Source of the DNA: Neckera pumila
Taxonomy: Eukaryota > Streptophyta > Bryopsida > Hypnales > Neckeraceae
Assembly (NCBI GenBank): GCA_963969595.1
Contig: OZ018410.1
Coordinates: 27,036,913-27,100,912, forward strand
Direction of reading: 5' to 3'
Length of the DNA: 64,000 nt
This document shows, one piece after another, positions 47,217-58,975 of this stretch; the first letter of the stretch is position 1, and every line of letters begins with the position of its first letter. The translations under genes and the position numbers were made by a program. Under the pieces are notes generated by a model. That model worked only from the letters and a program-made list of their open reading frames with translations, was not told the DNA's origin and searched no databases.

Positions 47217-47659
47217 ATTAGTCACGTAGTAGGAATTTTTATAAATAAGTTAGACTTAACAAATAGAGGCTGTGCAAATTTTTCATAATACAATGAATAT
47301 GAATGTGGAAAAACAATTTTGTGTAAATGATAAAATGGACATAGTCAAGAAAATCTACAATGAAGAATGCTTGATTGAAATTGTGCCATGGTACTAATAG
47401 CATATACATCAAAAAAATTAACTGTAAACATAAGGCACTGACTACAAGTGGCAAAAATGTCACATTGCACAAATAGGGAGGTTTACCTAATTACCTTAGT
47501 AGGTTCAACAAACTATTAACTATACAATATGAGGATAGAGTTTATAGTTTGTTCAACTTCATTCTTTGAAGCCATAAATGTTAAACACAATCATGTCGAA
47601 TGGGATGTTTATAGAATAGTTTCAATGGAGATTTTGATTTGTTAATAGTAAACTTGTTA
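47217..47659. other. AT-rich spacer, no gene seen
   Basis: The 77-codon minus frame at 47239-47472 is hydrophobic by composition only. Nothing recognisable. Confidence 0.4.
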
Positions 47660-47663
47660 TTAA

Positions 47664-48578
47664 CTCTTAAAGGCCAGAGGGCGTTTTAAAAGAGGAAAAG
47701 TCCAAAATTGCCCATTTTTGATCCATTGTCCAAAATTAAAAATTAATCAATTTTTTTGAATGTCAACAATACAAAAGTATATTAAACAAGGCAATGTGTT
47801 CAGCCCATTTGACCACGTGGATTGAAAGATTATAGTATTTGAAGTGAGAAAAATCCTTTTTTTTATTCTTGCAAAATAAGGCTAGCAGACTTTAAATTTT
47901 TTCTATTCCCCAAAAATGAAGATTTTGGCCATTCATACGTATATGATGTTAGTTATTTTCATGAAACATATCAAAAGAAAATATAGAGTCTAGCTTACTC
48001 TAAATCAACCTTCAATGTAAGGAGGTTAAGTGCAATGGCAATCCACTAGTCATTTTTTGATGATTTCTTGTGCAATGAAGAAATTTTTTATTTGAAATCC
48101 AAGCAGTAAATTTAGAGACAAAAATTTGGAATATGGTAAGTGGGAAATCTTCAAGAATTTTGACTTTACATATTGCAAGATAGGGCTTGAAGCGGAAAAA
48201 AAGGTTTATTCTTGAAGCTATCCCAATACAGCTAATAAAATTTGACTGCTCTTAATTTATGATTTGAGAACTAAATTTTTTTTATAATTGTATCCCATAT
48301 TTTATTAATTGTATATATGCCAAATTTCAAAAGTTGATAAATATTTTTACAAAAATGCCCCAAAGATGCCCAAATTGTCCTAGTTCACGGTTGTCAAAAA
48401 AGTCCAAAGCAACATAACCTTTGTTTTGGGTATTCAATTAGGAAAAAATATATTCTCACTAAAGGGGTACATGTTCACACAATGTGTCAAAATTCTATAA
48501 ACAACCGACCCAAATTGACTTCTTAGATTCTACCCAAATTTTCAATTATTCATTCAATAGACAATTGGTCTTCAAGGG
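47664..48578 (-). mobile_element. TTAA-flanked MITE, subfamily C
   Basis: CTCTTAAAGGCCAGAGGGCG and TTGGTCTTCAAGGG lie between TTAA 47660-47663 and 48579-48582. The interior shares ATTTGAAATCCAAGCAGTAA-like and GTGCAATGAAGAAA blocks with the reverse of 50641-51480. It is more diverged from A, B and X than they are from one another. Confidence 0.65.
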
Positions 48579-48582
48579 TTAA

Positions 48583-49321
48583 AAATACCACTTGGTCAAT
48601 AGGATACTTAAATTTTATACTAAGAGAGCCCCACTTAAAAATACCCATAAATGAATTTACAAAAACCATAGGAATTGGAATATGTCCCTCGTAGCTTTTT
48701 ATGTAAAAATATAGTCATCTTAAATACAATAACTAACGTAAATAGCCCCGCATCAAATACCCTTTTAACTCAAGTGTATAATTTAAATTACAAGGAGTGA
48801 TTTCCTTGGGAAAAAAACATAAAAATTAAATTAAAGAGATGTCCATTTGTCTACACTTTGGCTAGCTTGAATTTCACCAAAGTAATACTTCTAGAAGGCA
48901 ATTTTTTTCTCATTTCAATCTTTGTGCAAAGGATGTAACCTTGGAGCCTATATAAATGGCACACAATTAAAATTTTTCAAAACCATTCATCGTTACAAAT
49001 GTTTATATATGACCAAATTTTTCAAAAAAATTTGGTTGAAAATACTACCCCCCGTAAATGGCCAAAGTAGATATCCAACCGAGGGCTATTTGAAAATAGA
49101 ATTTTTTTTGAAAAGGTGAAAAAATCACTCATGTGTACAATTGCCACATGTACCTTCATTTCAAATTTCATATCAAATTGACTTACGACTCAAAAGTTTT
49201 GAGCAAATAAACACTCATCTACAGCAAACGGGACTAGAAAAGGACAAATGTTTCTTGCAATGACCAGTATTCAAATTTGAATCATTTGTACTTAATTCAC
49301 ATTGGTAAAATGGGGTTTCTT
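48583..49321. other. AT-rich spacer, no gene seen
   Basis: No coding region or repeat boundary was recognised on either strand. Confidence 0.4.
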
Positions 49322-49325
49322 TTAA

Positions 49326-49844
49326 CCCCTAAAGTCCCATTGTCCCTACGGGGGACAAAATGGATTTTGGGCAGGTTCTTGTGAGGTCAATTTTTGGTGA
49401 AACTTTTTGAAACTTTCCTATAAGATAGAAAAACTTACCAGCTTTTTGAGAATGTAATTTTTATTTCAATCAGTGTCCGGGAGCAGAAGTTATGCTACAA
49501 TAAACCTCAAAGCGGGGGAGCCCGAGCAGCAAAATAGGATTATAGGAAGCTTTGATTCATCCCATTTAGGTTAGTGCTGTGAAAGTTATAGAGTTTCTTG
49601 TTTTGCGGGCAGTCAAAGCATCTTATTGAAAAAAACTTTTTCTTTCACTTTGAATGTTGATATCTTTCAATCCATACGGTCAAACATCATGAAAATTCTA
49701 CCACATGATCTGAGAAAAGTGTAGTACAAGATCCTGTAGTTAGATTCTAAAAAAAAAAAAAATTTTGATTTTGTGGATGAACGTAACAAAAGTAGCAGTT
49801 TTGAGTGATTTTTGACCAAAAAAATGGCCTTGGGATTTTAGGGG
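49326..49844 (+). mobile_element. TTAA-flanked MITE, internally deleted A
   Basis: CCCCTAAAGTCCCATTG and GGGATTTTAGGGG lie between TTAA 49322-49325 and 49845-49848. The subterminal palindrome TTGTCCCTACGGGGGACAA is present. At 519 bp it lacks roughly 0.4 kb of the A interior while keeping both ends. Confidence 0.78.
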
Positions 49845-49848
49845 TTAA

Positions 49849-50636
49849 TTTACATACAAACCAATAATGAATGCTTGCAAGAAACACTAGTTTTTTTTTA
49901 TGTCACATATAGCATGACAAACTTGTCATCTGTTGTAACTATTGAAGCATGAATCCGATGAACTTGAATTTTATTCTAGAGATGGATGTTTCCATTTTAA
50001 TCATGTTTTTTATTTTTCGAAAAAAATTAATAGTCATTTTACATTTAAAATCTTATTTTGCTAATTTGTCACACTATTAGGTTTAGGATTTCTTAGTACT
50101 ATTGAGTATCTAAAATTAATGATCTAGGACTAAAATTTTTGTGGTCTATTCCTACAGTAGGTGGGCATATTTCATATTAAAAGCATCCAAAAATGGATTG
50201 TTTTATATCTTCCATGTTCATGCAATTAGGGCTCCTCGGTGAATAAACTTCTAAATATTGAAGATGGTTTTGAGCTCATTCTTTTGGTGAACTATAATCA
50301 CCATTAAATTTGCACAATTTGCAAATTTCTAGTTTTCTTTCAATATGATAGATTTATTATAAATTAAAGCTTTGACATATCCTTTTTATATGAAAAACGG
50401 GGACACGATATAGTAAGGTACAATCAAAACTATGTAGTATTTCCAAAGAACACTTGCCGATGCCTAAAATTGATGCAAAAGCTTTTCCTTCTAGTGTTCA
50501 TAGTATTAGAACGAAAAGTTAGTGTTGAAATCCCAATTTTTGGCAAAACGTTCCAAAATTGACCATTTATTTTTGTAATCACCCTAATGTGAATAGTACA
50601 TATAGAACATCCAATTGTAAATTTCTACAAAATAAT
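49849..50636. other. AT-rich spacer, no gene seen
   Basis: Nothing recognisable on either strand. Confidence 0.4.
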
Positions 50637-50640
50637 CTAA

Positions 50641-51480
50641 CTCCTAAAGGACCAAGTGTCCATTCAACAAACACTTGAAAATTCAAGTAGGATTATACAA
50701 AATAAACTTTTGATGGATGTTCTCAAAATTTCAACACAAGATGGAAACATCACCCCTCTTTGGGAAAATCAAATTAGATGCCTAGATCAAAAGTTATCTT
50801 GCTCAAAAAAATTAGGGCAATTTGAATAGTTTGGGCTTCTTTTGCTCAATTCTTCGTCTATTTCTAAAATTTGGCATGTAGGTAATCAACATGATATAGT
50901 ATGTAGTTGTTAAAAAAATGCATTTAGCACAAAAATCTCATTTCAAGAAGAGTCAAACTCTACCATTCTTGCCATGCAAGTTTGAAAATAAACATTTCTT
51001 TTAAATTCAAACATTATTATCTTGAAACATCATGATCTCAAGGTTATTGCATTTTCCCATATTCCAAATGCTTGTCTCTAACTTTTTACCATTTGGATTT
51101 CAAATAAAAAGTTTCTTTATTACACAAGTAATTGTCAAAAAATTACAAGTGTATTGGTTTACTTTACCTCCTTGCATTTCAGGGAAGTTTAGAGTAAACT
51201 AGACTCTATATTCGCTTCTCAAAATTTTCATGAGTATATACAATAAAATTCAGAATTCAATGGTAAAAGGACGCTAAAATTCATCAAGAACAAAAATTTT
51301 ATTCCCAAAGGGATCAAAGTCTACTCACCCGGTTTTGCCAAAATGAAAACAAAGTTTTTTTCCTACTTCAAAAGTCATAATCTTTCAATCCACATACTCA
51401 ATTGGACTGAAATGTTTTCCGTACATTTTTATACTAATTTGCTATGCTTTTGTACAGTTGAGTCGGACAATGCTTGTACA
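50641..51480 (+). mobile_element. TTAA-family MITE, subfamily C, right end eroded
   Basis: The left flank is CTAA (50637-50640) and the tip CTCCTAAAGGACCAAGTGTC. The subterminal palindrome is CAAGTGT-n11-ACACTTG. The right module (AGTCATAATCTTTCAATCCA) is present near 51370, but the usual right tip is missing. Confidence 0.6.
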
Positions 51481-51784
51481 GTTGATTCAAAATAAAATTT
51501 GAGAAACTTTGCTAACCTAACTGCCAAATGTCCCACCATATATGGCTTCTTTTGCTCCCCCAAATCAGGAGCCCCCAGCCAATGATTTTTCCAAGTCCAA
51601 GAATACAATGAATCACGTTCTCAGCCTAGCCAATGATTTTCCCAAGTCTAACAACAGTGAATAATAACTCAATTCTTCCCCAAGGTATCTTGGGAGAATT
51701 ATATCTCCACCTGGGAGGAGGCACTTCACTTGGTTTAGCAATGTTATGGAGAAATGGAAAAATGGTTGGAATTCAATTACTTCA

Positions 51785-52048
51785 GAGCATCCCCACCAAT
51801 CTGTTCTCTATCCCTAAACTTGAAGTCTCAAAGCAGTCAACCTTGACTTTATATAAATGAGACCTCGCCAGTTCTCTATATGAACCTCTGGATACAGAAT
51901 TTGGTGAGAGTTTTACAGAATTCTATATAATTTACAGATACAGATTTTAGAAAAAGTTTGGTGCGGTGAACTTTCTGTATCGTTGTCTGCATCTCAGGTC
52001 CTCTTTCCTAAACTTTTAGGGAAACGGAACTCCCTGGTGGGGATGCTC
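51785..52048. mobile_element. PIF/Harbinger-like MITE, GAGCATCCCCACCA
   Basis: GAGCATCCCCACCAATC on the left and CTGGTGGGGATGCTC on the right are complementary over 14 bases. TCA flanks both sides (51782-51784, 52049-52051), a variant of the TAA/TTA usual for this family. At 264 bp it is the shortest member here. The spacer 51481-51781 before it holds nothing clear. Confidence 0.75.
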
Positions 52049-52051
52049 TCA

Positions 52052-53329
52052 TTCTTAAAGTTGCGAGTTGATGCAAACCTTGGGATTTTATTGAGCCAAT
52101 TTCAACAGATATTCAAATAGCCCCCAAGTAACCACGAAGTACAATCATGGTCATCTACTGACTCGATTGCATAATTGGAGATTGCTTCTGCCTCAATTGC
52201 CAGACCCGATCGAGGAGACAGCTTCAGTACAGTTGGCCAAGCATGCTGGTATGACAGTATGCAACGAATATAGTATAGTGCAAGACAGAAATGACCGAAA
52301 TTTTGGAAATATGATAGACTAGAACAGAGCCCGATGCAACGCAACACCATTTTATGACGCTACAGGATTTCATAGAAAACATGTTTGGATGTCATCAGAA
52401 TTTAGCAAGAACAAATAAATGAAAAATTCTGCACTTGAGAATGTGACGGATGAAATTGTGACACAGTTTGCGGGTTATACAGTTGAAGGCGAGACTGAAG
52501 CACGAAGGATAAGAAGAAGTAAAATTTCGATACGATATATTCAGTATGCTGCCTGTGTAGAAGACATCTTTCAGATATCACTCTCTGTAGGCGAATGTAA
52601 ATCAGCAACGGGGCCTCGACAATTGAATCTGAGCAGCTGCTAAGCGCCAGATCCCTGCTCTTCACACATGCTCTCTGAAGTTTACTCAGACGTTCACGTT
52701 GCAGTCAGATGCTCTGAACCTGGAGCAGGGAATTCTTGTCTACTGGTTTCCTAATACTACAAAAAAAAATTCTGTCAGTGACTGATGACTATCCCATGCG
52801 CTTTCCAGTTGAATCATTCGGGTAGCCGAATTCGCAATCCCGAAAGACTCAGCGCTATAATGCTGAGGCAGAAGTTAAGGCAGTGGAGCCTGCCTTCATA
52901 TGGACGGGAATGCTCTGATTGTCCAGGATGTCGTGTGAGCTAATCTCCACGGAGTGTCCCTCCATCCACTAAAAAAAAAACCGTTCGCGGATTCAGCTGT
53001 CTCTCAAGGAACAATTCCGCAAAGTCAAAGAATACCAGGTGTAATTATCGTATATGCACGTGTACATGCGTAAGTAGTGCAAGCTTCATGATGCTGAAGC
53101 TTCGGGTATTTACACTAATGCCCTTCGTGCGTAAGTCAGATGGTGTAAGGAAACCACCACTGGTTCTGCCGAATTCTGATACGGGAGCATGCACTTCCAG
53201 GTTGCCAAATGCAGCGTAGAAGATTGATGATGCTGACACAGCGATTCGCGATAGGACTTGTTGTAAGTATGTAGTTCACCGAACCTGTTCGGAGGTTCAT
53301 AGTGACGCGACTACGTTCTCAAAAGCTCA
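52052..53329 (-). other. 3' flank of the SAUR-like gene
   Basis: Composition is mixed, closer to the genes than to the repeat DNA, so the 3' UTR may extend into it. Overlapping short open frames at 52402-52665 show no protein family. No other gene is supported. Confidence 0.4.
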
Positions 53330-53950
53330 TCATTCGTAAAACTCCATGAGCTCTTCAATATTAAGTTGCCGAATAGCTGGGTCGTCGTTGTTCAGTAACC
53401 ACAGGATGTGTTCAAAAAGAATTACGTCGCAATCTAAGCGAACAAGCCTCTCGGCACCCGCGTGACCTCTCCGATTGCGCACAACGACATTTTCCTTCTC
53501 CTCCCACAAAGCGTCTTGAGACGACGAGCTCGAGGATGAAGACAGTGCGCTGTTTGTCCTCGCCAGCAAGCACTCGAGGAGACGGTGCTCTAACATCTGC
53601 GGCTCCACCTTGAAGACCTGGCGCTCCTTGCCCACCACAAGAGTGACCAAGCTCTTCCGCCGCTTGCCAAATGCTACGCAACCGACCGTATTACGATTGC
53701 TGGAATCGTTGAGCGGGCTGTCGCTTCCGCTTCTGCTACTTGCTTGCTGGCGCGTCCGCTTCGCAAGTAATGGAGATGAAGGAGGAGCACGATCACCATT
53801 GCTACTTCTTCGCATTCTCTTCGCCAATAGAGGAGTGGAGGAAGGGACGTAAATGTCTTCCTTATCATTCTCTAACGCTGTGAAATTGCTCTTCGGCGTT
53901 CGGATGCAGTCCAGCCTGCGCAAGACTCGACGCATCGCCATACCTTTCAT
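53330..53950 (-). CDS. SAUR-like auxin-responsive protein
   Basis: The 206-residue protein starts MKGMAMRRVLRRLDC. The C-terminal half carries the SAUR (auxin-inducible) fold: VTLVVGKERQVFKV (about 102-115), LEHRLLECLL (about 120-129), and LVRLDCDVILFEHILWLLNN (about 159-178), then a tail ending ELMEFYE. The F-E-H-x-L-W-L-x-x-N-D and F-Y-endings place it in the divergent SAUR-like branch rather than the short growth-promoting type. SAUR proteins generally act on cell expansion through PP2C phosphatases; that role for this branch is not established. An extra N-terminal region holds a duplicated PLLAKRxR motif, basic and Ser-rich. A seven-to-eight Ser run splits the SAUR domain at about 137-144. 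A longer reading upstream lacks an ATG and crosses a likely splice acceptor, so I start here. Confidence 0.82.
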   Translation of the reverse strand: MKGMAMRRVLRRLDCIRTPKSNFTALENDKEDIYVPSSTPLLAKRMRRSSNGDRAPPSSPLLAKRTRQQASSRSGSDSPLNDSSNRNTVGCVAFGKRRKSLVTLVVGKERQVFKVEPQMLEHRLLECLLARTNSALSSSSSSSSQDALWEEKENVVVRNRRGHAGAERLVRLDCDVILFEHILWLLNNDDPAIRQLNIEELMEFYE

Positions 53951-53977
53951 TCCGACGTGATGTCTGTCCGCTCTGTT

Positions 53978-54765
53978 CTGCAAAAACAATTCAGATTGCT
54001 TCTCAATTCCTATAATTCCACGAGTTTTAATTCAATTTTAGGCTACGGAACCGAGACACGTTGGAAGCACAGATCGGAATATCTACCTACAGATCCACAC
54101 TTAATGACGCTCTTCCCTTCAGAAGATGAGGAGACGTATTTTGACGATCCCTTGAGATCAGCTTATGGAAATACGTACTATTCTCGTTTCCCGGTTTCTG
54201 AATTTGCAACTTGAACGAATTAAACGATTGTTCAATCTCTGTACGAGTATTTACAGCTGAAGAACAGAGTCCAAAGTACGGGAAAAAAATAACATAAACA
54301 GAAGTGCAAGTCCATCAGAAACGCAATCAAAAAAATAGTGGCAATGGGAATGTTCTTTTTCCTAGAAAGTAAGCTCCACACCGAAACCACATTGTTTCAG
54401 AAGAAGCTTGCTGAGACAACGAATCTAATACTGTTAAGATGATGAATTAGAAGAAAGTTGTTACTCGAATCCCAAACGGTGTTCAATGAAGCATTGGTAA
54501 CGGAGAACAAAACAATTGAATCACATTCAGATTAAAGTCCCGCATTACTCCAAGATCAGATTCCCATTGCCAAAGGAACACATGCAAAGAGCTTCGCAAC
54601 ATATCCCGACATTCCAAACGAAGAATGCAAAATGAACACAGCCCACGTGAAATAACTAAGTACCCACTTAACTCTGCATACCATCTCCGAGCTAATATTA
54701 ATAAAAAGACAGAATTTGCAACATTCCCTACACAAACCTTTCAGAGGTCAGTCCAGTGAACATAC
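53978..54765 (-). other. probable 5'-UTR intron of the SAUR-like gene
   Basis: On the minus strand a donor GAGAG|GTATGTTC (54765) and an acceptor ATTGTTTTTGCAG|AACAG (53978) bracket 788 AT-richer bases. The acceptor lies 27 bases upstream of the chosen ATG. Without transcript data this remains a prediction. Confidence 0.5.
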
Positions 54766-55200
54766 CTCTCAACTTCTTCAAGCTAAGCGCAATGCAACGC
54801 ACAGTTCAGATGCCGTCCACAAGAGTAAAAACGCATGGCAAATCAAGCGATGATGATCCACGAACAAGCAATGGAATTAGAACTGGGAGGTCGTAAGCTT
54901 CAGCAATAATGATCAGCTAGCCAAGCCCCTTGATAAGAATGGCGATCGCGCTCAAGTGCCGTTGCCGGAGTTTCAGAACGGCACGCTTCGTTCGTCGGAA
55001 TGGGGACGAAACGGCGACATTTCTGACGACACAACGGACACGAATGCGTTCCCAATGGATTGGGAACGTGAATGGCCGTTGGTTGCCGCGCTCGTGTAAC
55101 GGACTCCTCGGGGTCTGTTCATCGTGGACTATTCCGCATGGCAGTCTCTCATTGGTCCGGTCCAGCCATGTTGAGAGTTAACCGACCTACTCATGGTACT
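54766..55200 (-). promoter_or_regulatory. probable leader and promoter of the SAUR-like gene
   Basis: This GC-richer stretch has CCAAT boxes on the minus strand near 55052 and 55151, and no convincing TATA box. The 83-codon plus-strand frame inside has no recognisable product and probably reflects composition. Confidence 0.45.
55047..55068. promoter_or_regulatory. 22-bp inverted repeat with two CCAAT boxes
   Basis: CGTTCCCAAT-GG-ATTGGGAACG is perfect over ten-base arms and places two CCAAT boxes face to face. It lies about 280 bases upstream of the proposed 5' splice donor. Confidence 0.55.
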
Positions 55201-55477
55201 GAACAAAATAGTGAACTATTAGGTTGACCTTCACTAATTTATCAACATTTGACACTAAATAAATATTTCCTGGTATTGTACAGTACAAGAATGCACTACT
55301 TTTTGAATTAGGTCTTGTTGTAATTGGGACTCATGAAATTGTGTACAAATGGAAATATATGCAAAAATATTTGTTGACTTTTAATGGCTTGTACATTAAC
55401 TTTCTTGCAATAAGGCAATATAATTGTTAAGGCAACCTCATTTCACTAATGTGTGTATTGAAGGATCTCTTTACCTA

Positions 55478-56162
55478 AGGTAGAAACACCTAACAACAAC
55501 ATTTTTGTTGGTCCTACTATCTCAAATATCAAGTGACAAAAAATTTTTGAAGACAATATTAGCAAATTCAAAGAAAACACGACCCAAGTGGTTTTGTAAT
55601 TTTTTGATGTTCTAATAATATTTTACAAATTTTCAAAGTTGAAAATATAGGGTAGCATGTATGTAATAAATACATTCACCTTGAACAAACACGCCTCAAC
55701 TTTCATTGCTTCTAAAAAAAACCCTCACTTTCCATTGGTTGCATCCAAAAAATTGTGTTGATTTTGAGTCAATAAATATTCATGATAGCCCATTTTTTAG
55801 GTGTTGGAGTTCCAAAAATGGTACTTACAAATGTTTCTATTGCTTAGTCACCTTGGAGGTCACATGTATCATCTAATGGTTTCACTCATGTTTAAGGTTG
55901 GAACACCTAAAAGCGTCATTTTTTCTATTGTATATAGTTTACTAACTTATGATTTTTAAATTGATCCAAAATATAATATTCTAATTGGCAAATGAAAGAA
56001 AATTTAAATTCACTAAAGAATGCATCATTTGGATATTATATACAAAAGTTATGAAGGAGCTAAGTTTTTTAGTAATCATTTCCTCAACAAAAGGTACAAA
56101 TTGATGTACAAATTGTTCAAGTGGTGATTTTAGGTACCTTATGCATTAAGGTGTTTCTACTT
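55478..56162. mobile_element. TA-flanked MITE, AGGTAGAAACACC termini
   Basis: AGGTAGAAACACCTAA on the left and TTAAGGTGTTTCTACTT on the right are complementary with one mismatch; TA borders both (55476-55477, 56163-56164). It belongs with the element at 8659-9037. AAAAGTTATGAAGG inside is a chance likeness to the TTAA family. Confidence 0.6.
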
Positions 56163-56164
56163 TA

Positions 56165-58971
56165 TATTGATCTAGAGAACAACAGATGTAATGTGGCATA
56201 ACATTAATCAGTTGTGGAAGTTTATTCTTTTTTGTATTACAAAATATTACTTGTGGAAGTCACAATAGATATTGATTTGTTAGTGTTTGATTTATTTCAT
56301 GTTGCAAGCCTTAGTATCATCAAAAATGAAAATAAAAAAGAGTTTGTAGGTATCCAAGGAAGTATCTTTTTTTTCTTAGACATCTATATATAGGATAAAA
56401 CACCTTCTTGAGGATCCTTTTCCAAAATAAGGTACCTTGAGTTTGAAGGTGGAGGGCACCTTCTTTTTAGAAAAGTCCGGGGAAAAGGCTCGTGAGGATG
56501 TGCCTTACAAGGTGAAAAGCCCATTGCTAATGACATTTCTATGGGGTTATATAAATTATCAAAAGAAATTGCCTGCATAATATAACGAACTTGAGCATAT
56601 GATAGGTGGAAACTCAAATGGTATACAATGTTATAGGCTTTTAATTTTTAGGAACTAAACTAGTTTGATTGCAAAATATTATGGACCTACAAACTTAAGT
56701 TATTACACCTCTATGGTAAAAATGTTGAAAGGCACCCTCAAGAAGGCACTATATAATATATATTTAATCCTTAAATTTTTTGGCCATTTTGAAGGTGTTT
56801 TGGATCCCAATTTTGTAAATTACAAAGGATTGAAGCTCAAAGTATGATGAGTCTTTTTTAGGCAAAATTAACAGTAGGATCTTGTCGACAACCAAGTCCT
56901 TATTATCTATACAAAGTTTGATTTCAATCCAAATCTTATATTGGAAGATTATAACGTAAACGTGAAAGGTACTACAAAGAAATCAATGTTTTGGAGTTGG
57001 CATCTTATGCTCATTTCAAAAGTTTTACATGCATGGAAACAAATCTTGTATTTTTAGGACCAAAAATGAGTACAAAAATGGTCTTGCAATGGTGACCACT
57101 TCATTGTTAAATTTCAAAAATTATGAGAGAAATAGAATATTTGTCACAAATCTGGAGTCGAAATTCAAGATCAAATATGGTATAGTGAAGGAACATAAAA
57201 AAAGACACACAGTATGAAAAAAATTGAAAAAACCGCTCAAATCCAAGTGCAAAATGTGTATTCCAATGGCTATTTGTATCCATCGAGTTAAAAAAAAGGG
57301 AGAGGGCAATGCCGCTCCAAGTCTTATCTATTATTGGGCACCTCATTGAAAAGGGTCATGAATGGTCTATGCTGGAAATCCATTAGAATTTCATGCGTCA
57401 TCATTGTCCAACCTCATTACTTTTCCATCTCTCTCCATTGCAAAGGTTGAACCCAGCCTTGCTAAAACGAGGCGTACAATTTGACCCCGTCCGCCTATAA
57501 ACACATGCCTCCACCTCATTGGCCAAAGTTTCCTGAAGCGATGATTCTTTGCTAGAGCCCCAGACCACCCATGCTTTGGAATTTTTTGTAAACTCAATAG
57601 TGATTCTTCTTCTTAATTTAAAAAGACCACTAGAGAGCGAACTTGATTCTCTTGAGAATGAGACAAAATTCAAGTGACTCTTTACATTCCTAAGTTTAGA
57701 AATGGTTGTTCTAAAAATGAATCGACCTGTTTTGGATCGCTGAAAAATTTAAGGATTAAAAGAAATGAATCCATGTTTGAGTTAGTAAACATAATTCATT
57801 CTAAAATGATCTATATGAGGACGATGGATGGTAAATCTTAAGGTTATGTAGTAGGATAACTTGAAAACAATTTTTGTTCAATGAAACTACATTTGGATTT
57901 GAATAGTTTATATATAGAGTTCAAGATGCTTTTCTACATTTTCAATATAATATTAAGTAGATTTGATGTATTCCTATGGCCCCGTGAAGGTTTGTTCCTT
58001 TGGGTGTAGTTCAAGATTCTTTTCTAACTTTTTAATTAAAATCAATTATAATATTTATTAGAGCAATGGTACTATTTTTATTTTATTTATCCACATGCAA
58101 ATATGTACATTCATATATTTCATTCATGTACATTCATTTTGAATCTTCTTCATACATAGAACAAAATTTAGGTAGTGGACAACAATTTCATCCACCCAGT
58201 CATTTTACAAAGTATTTCTTCTATAATTTGCTACCTTTGGTAGTGCAAACTCATAAACTATCTCCAAGTGCACATTTGTTGTTTTCATAGTCCTCACAAA
58301 AATCATGAAATGTAAACTAATTTTTTAAAATGCAATGAAGAAATTCAATGGTACCAATTTTGAGCATTTCATAAAGTATTATCTAAATTTTTTTCATTCT
58401 TGTTATGATTTAATAATTGATAATCAATTACCATCATTATGGGAAATATTATACAATTGATTACATCATTGAATGAAGCATTTTTTAAAGCTTCAATTTA
58501 TAAAGTCAATTTGCAATCAACACAACAACTAATAATTAACTTTAATGACTATAAATTCTTCATTTTTTCCAAACCTCTTCTTTTAGCTATTAGGACATAT
58601 TTGTGTAAATATGTGGTTAAGAAAGATCATCTTTTATTAGTCATTATATTTGTCATGTTTACCAATATGGCTTATTATTTATATATATTAAATTACCAAT
58701 CCTGCCTTACGGCGCAGCACATTTCTTTATAAGTTTATAAAAACTACCTTGAAGAAGTTAATAATAAATGACTTTTGGAATTTCAACACTTAAGGAACAT
58801 TCAAATTTCTACAAGAATTGATATCAATTTTTTCTGTCTTTTTGCATGTACAAAAACTAATTTGAAGAAGTCATTAATAAATGAATTTTGGAATTTCAAC
58901 ACTTAAAGAATATTGAAATCTATGCAAAAAGAGACATCAATAATTTCTCTTTATCTCACCTATGTCCATTT
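56165..58971. other. AT-rich spacer, no gene supported
   Basis: A less AT-rich patch at 57390-57670 has two overlapping minus-strand frames (68 and 90 codons) that match no family I know; it could be an exon relic. The rest, including 58439-58732, has only short AT-driven frames. Confidence 0.4.
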
Positions 58972-58975
58972 TTAA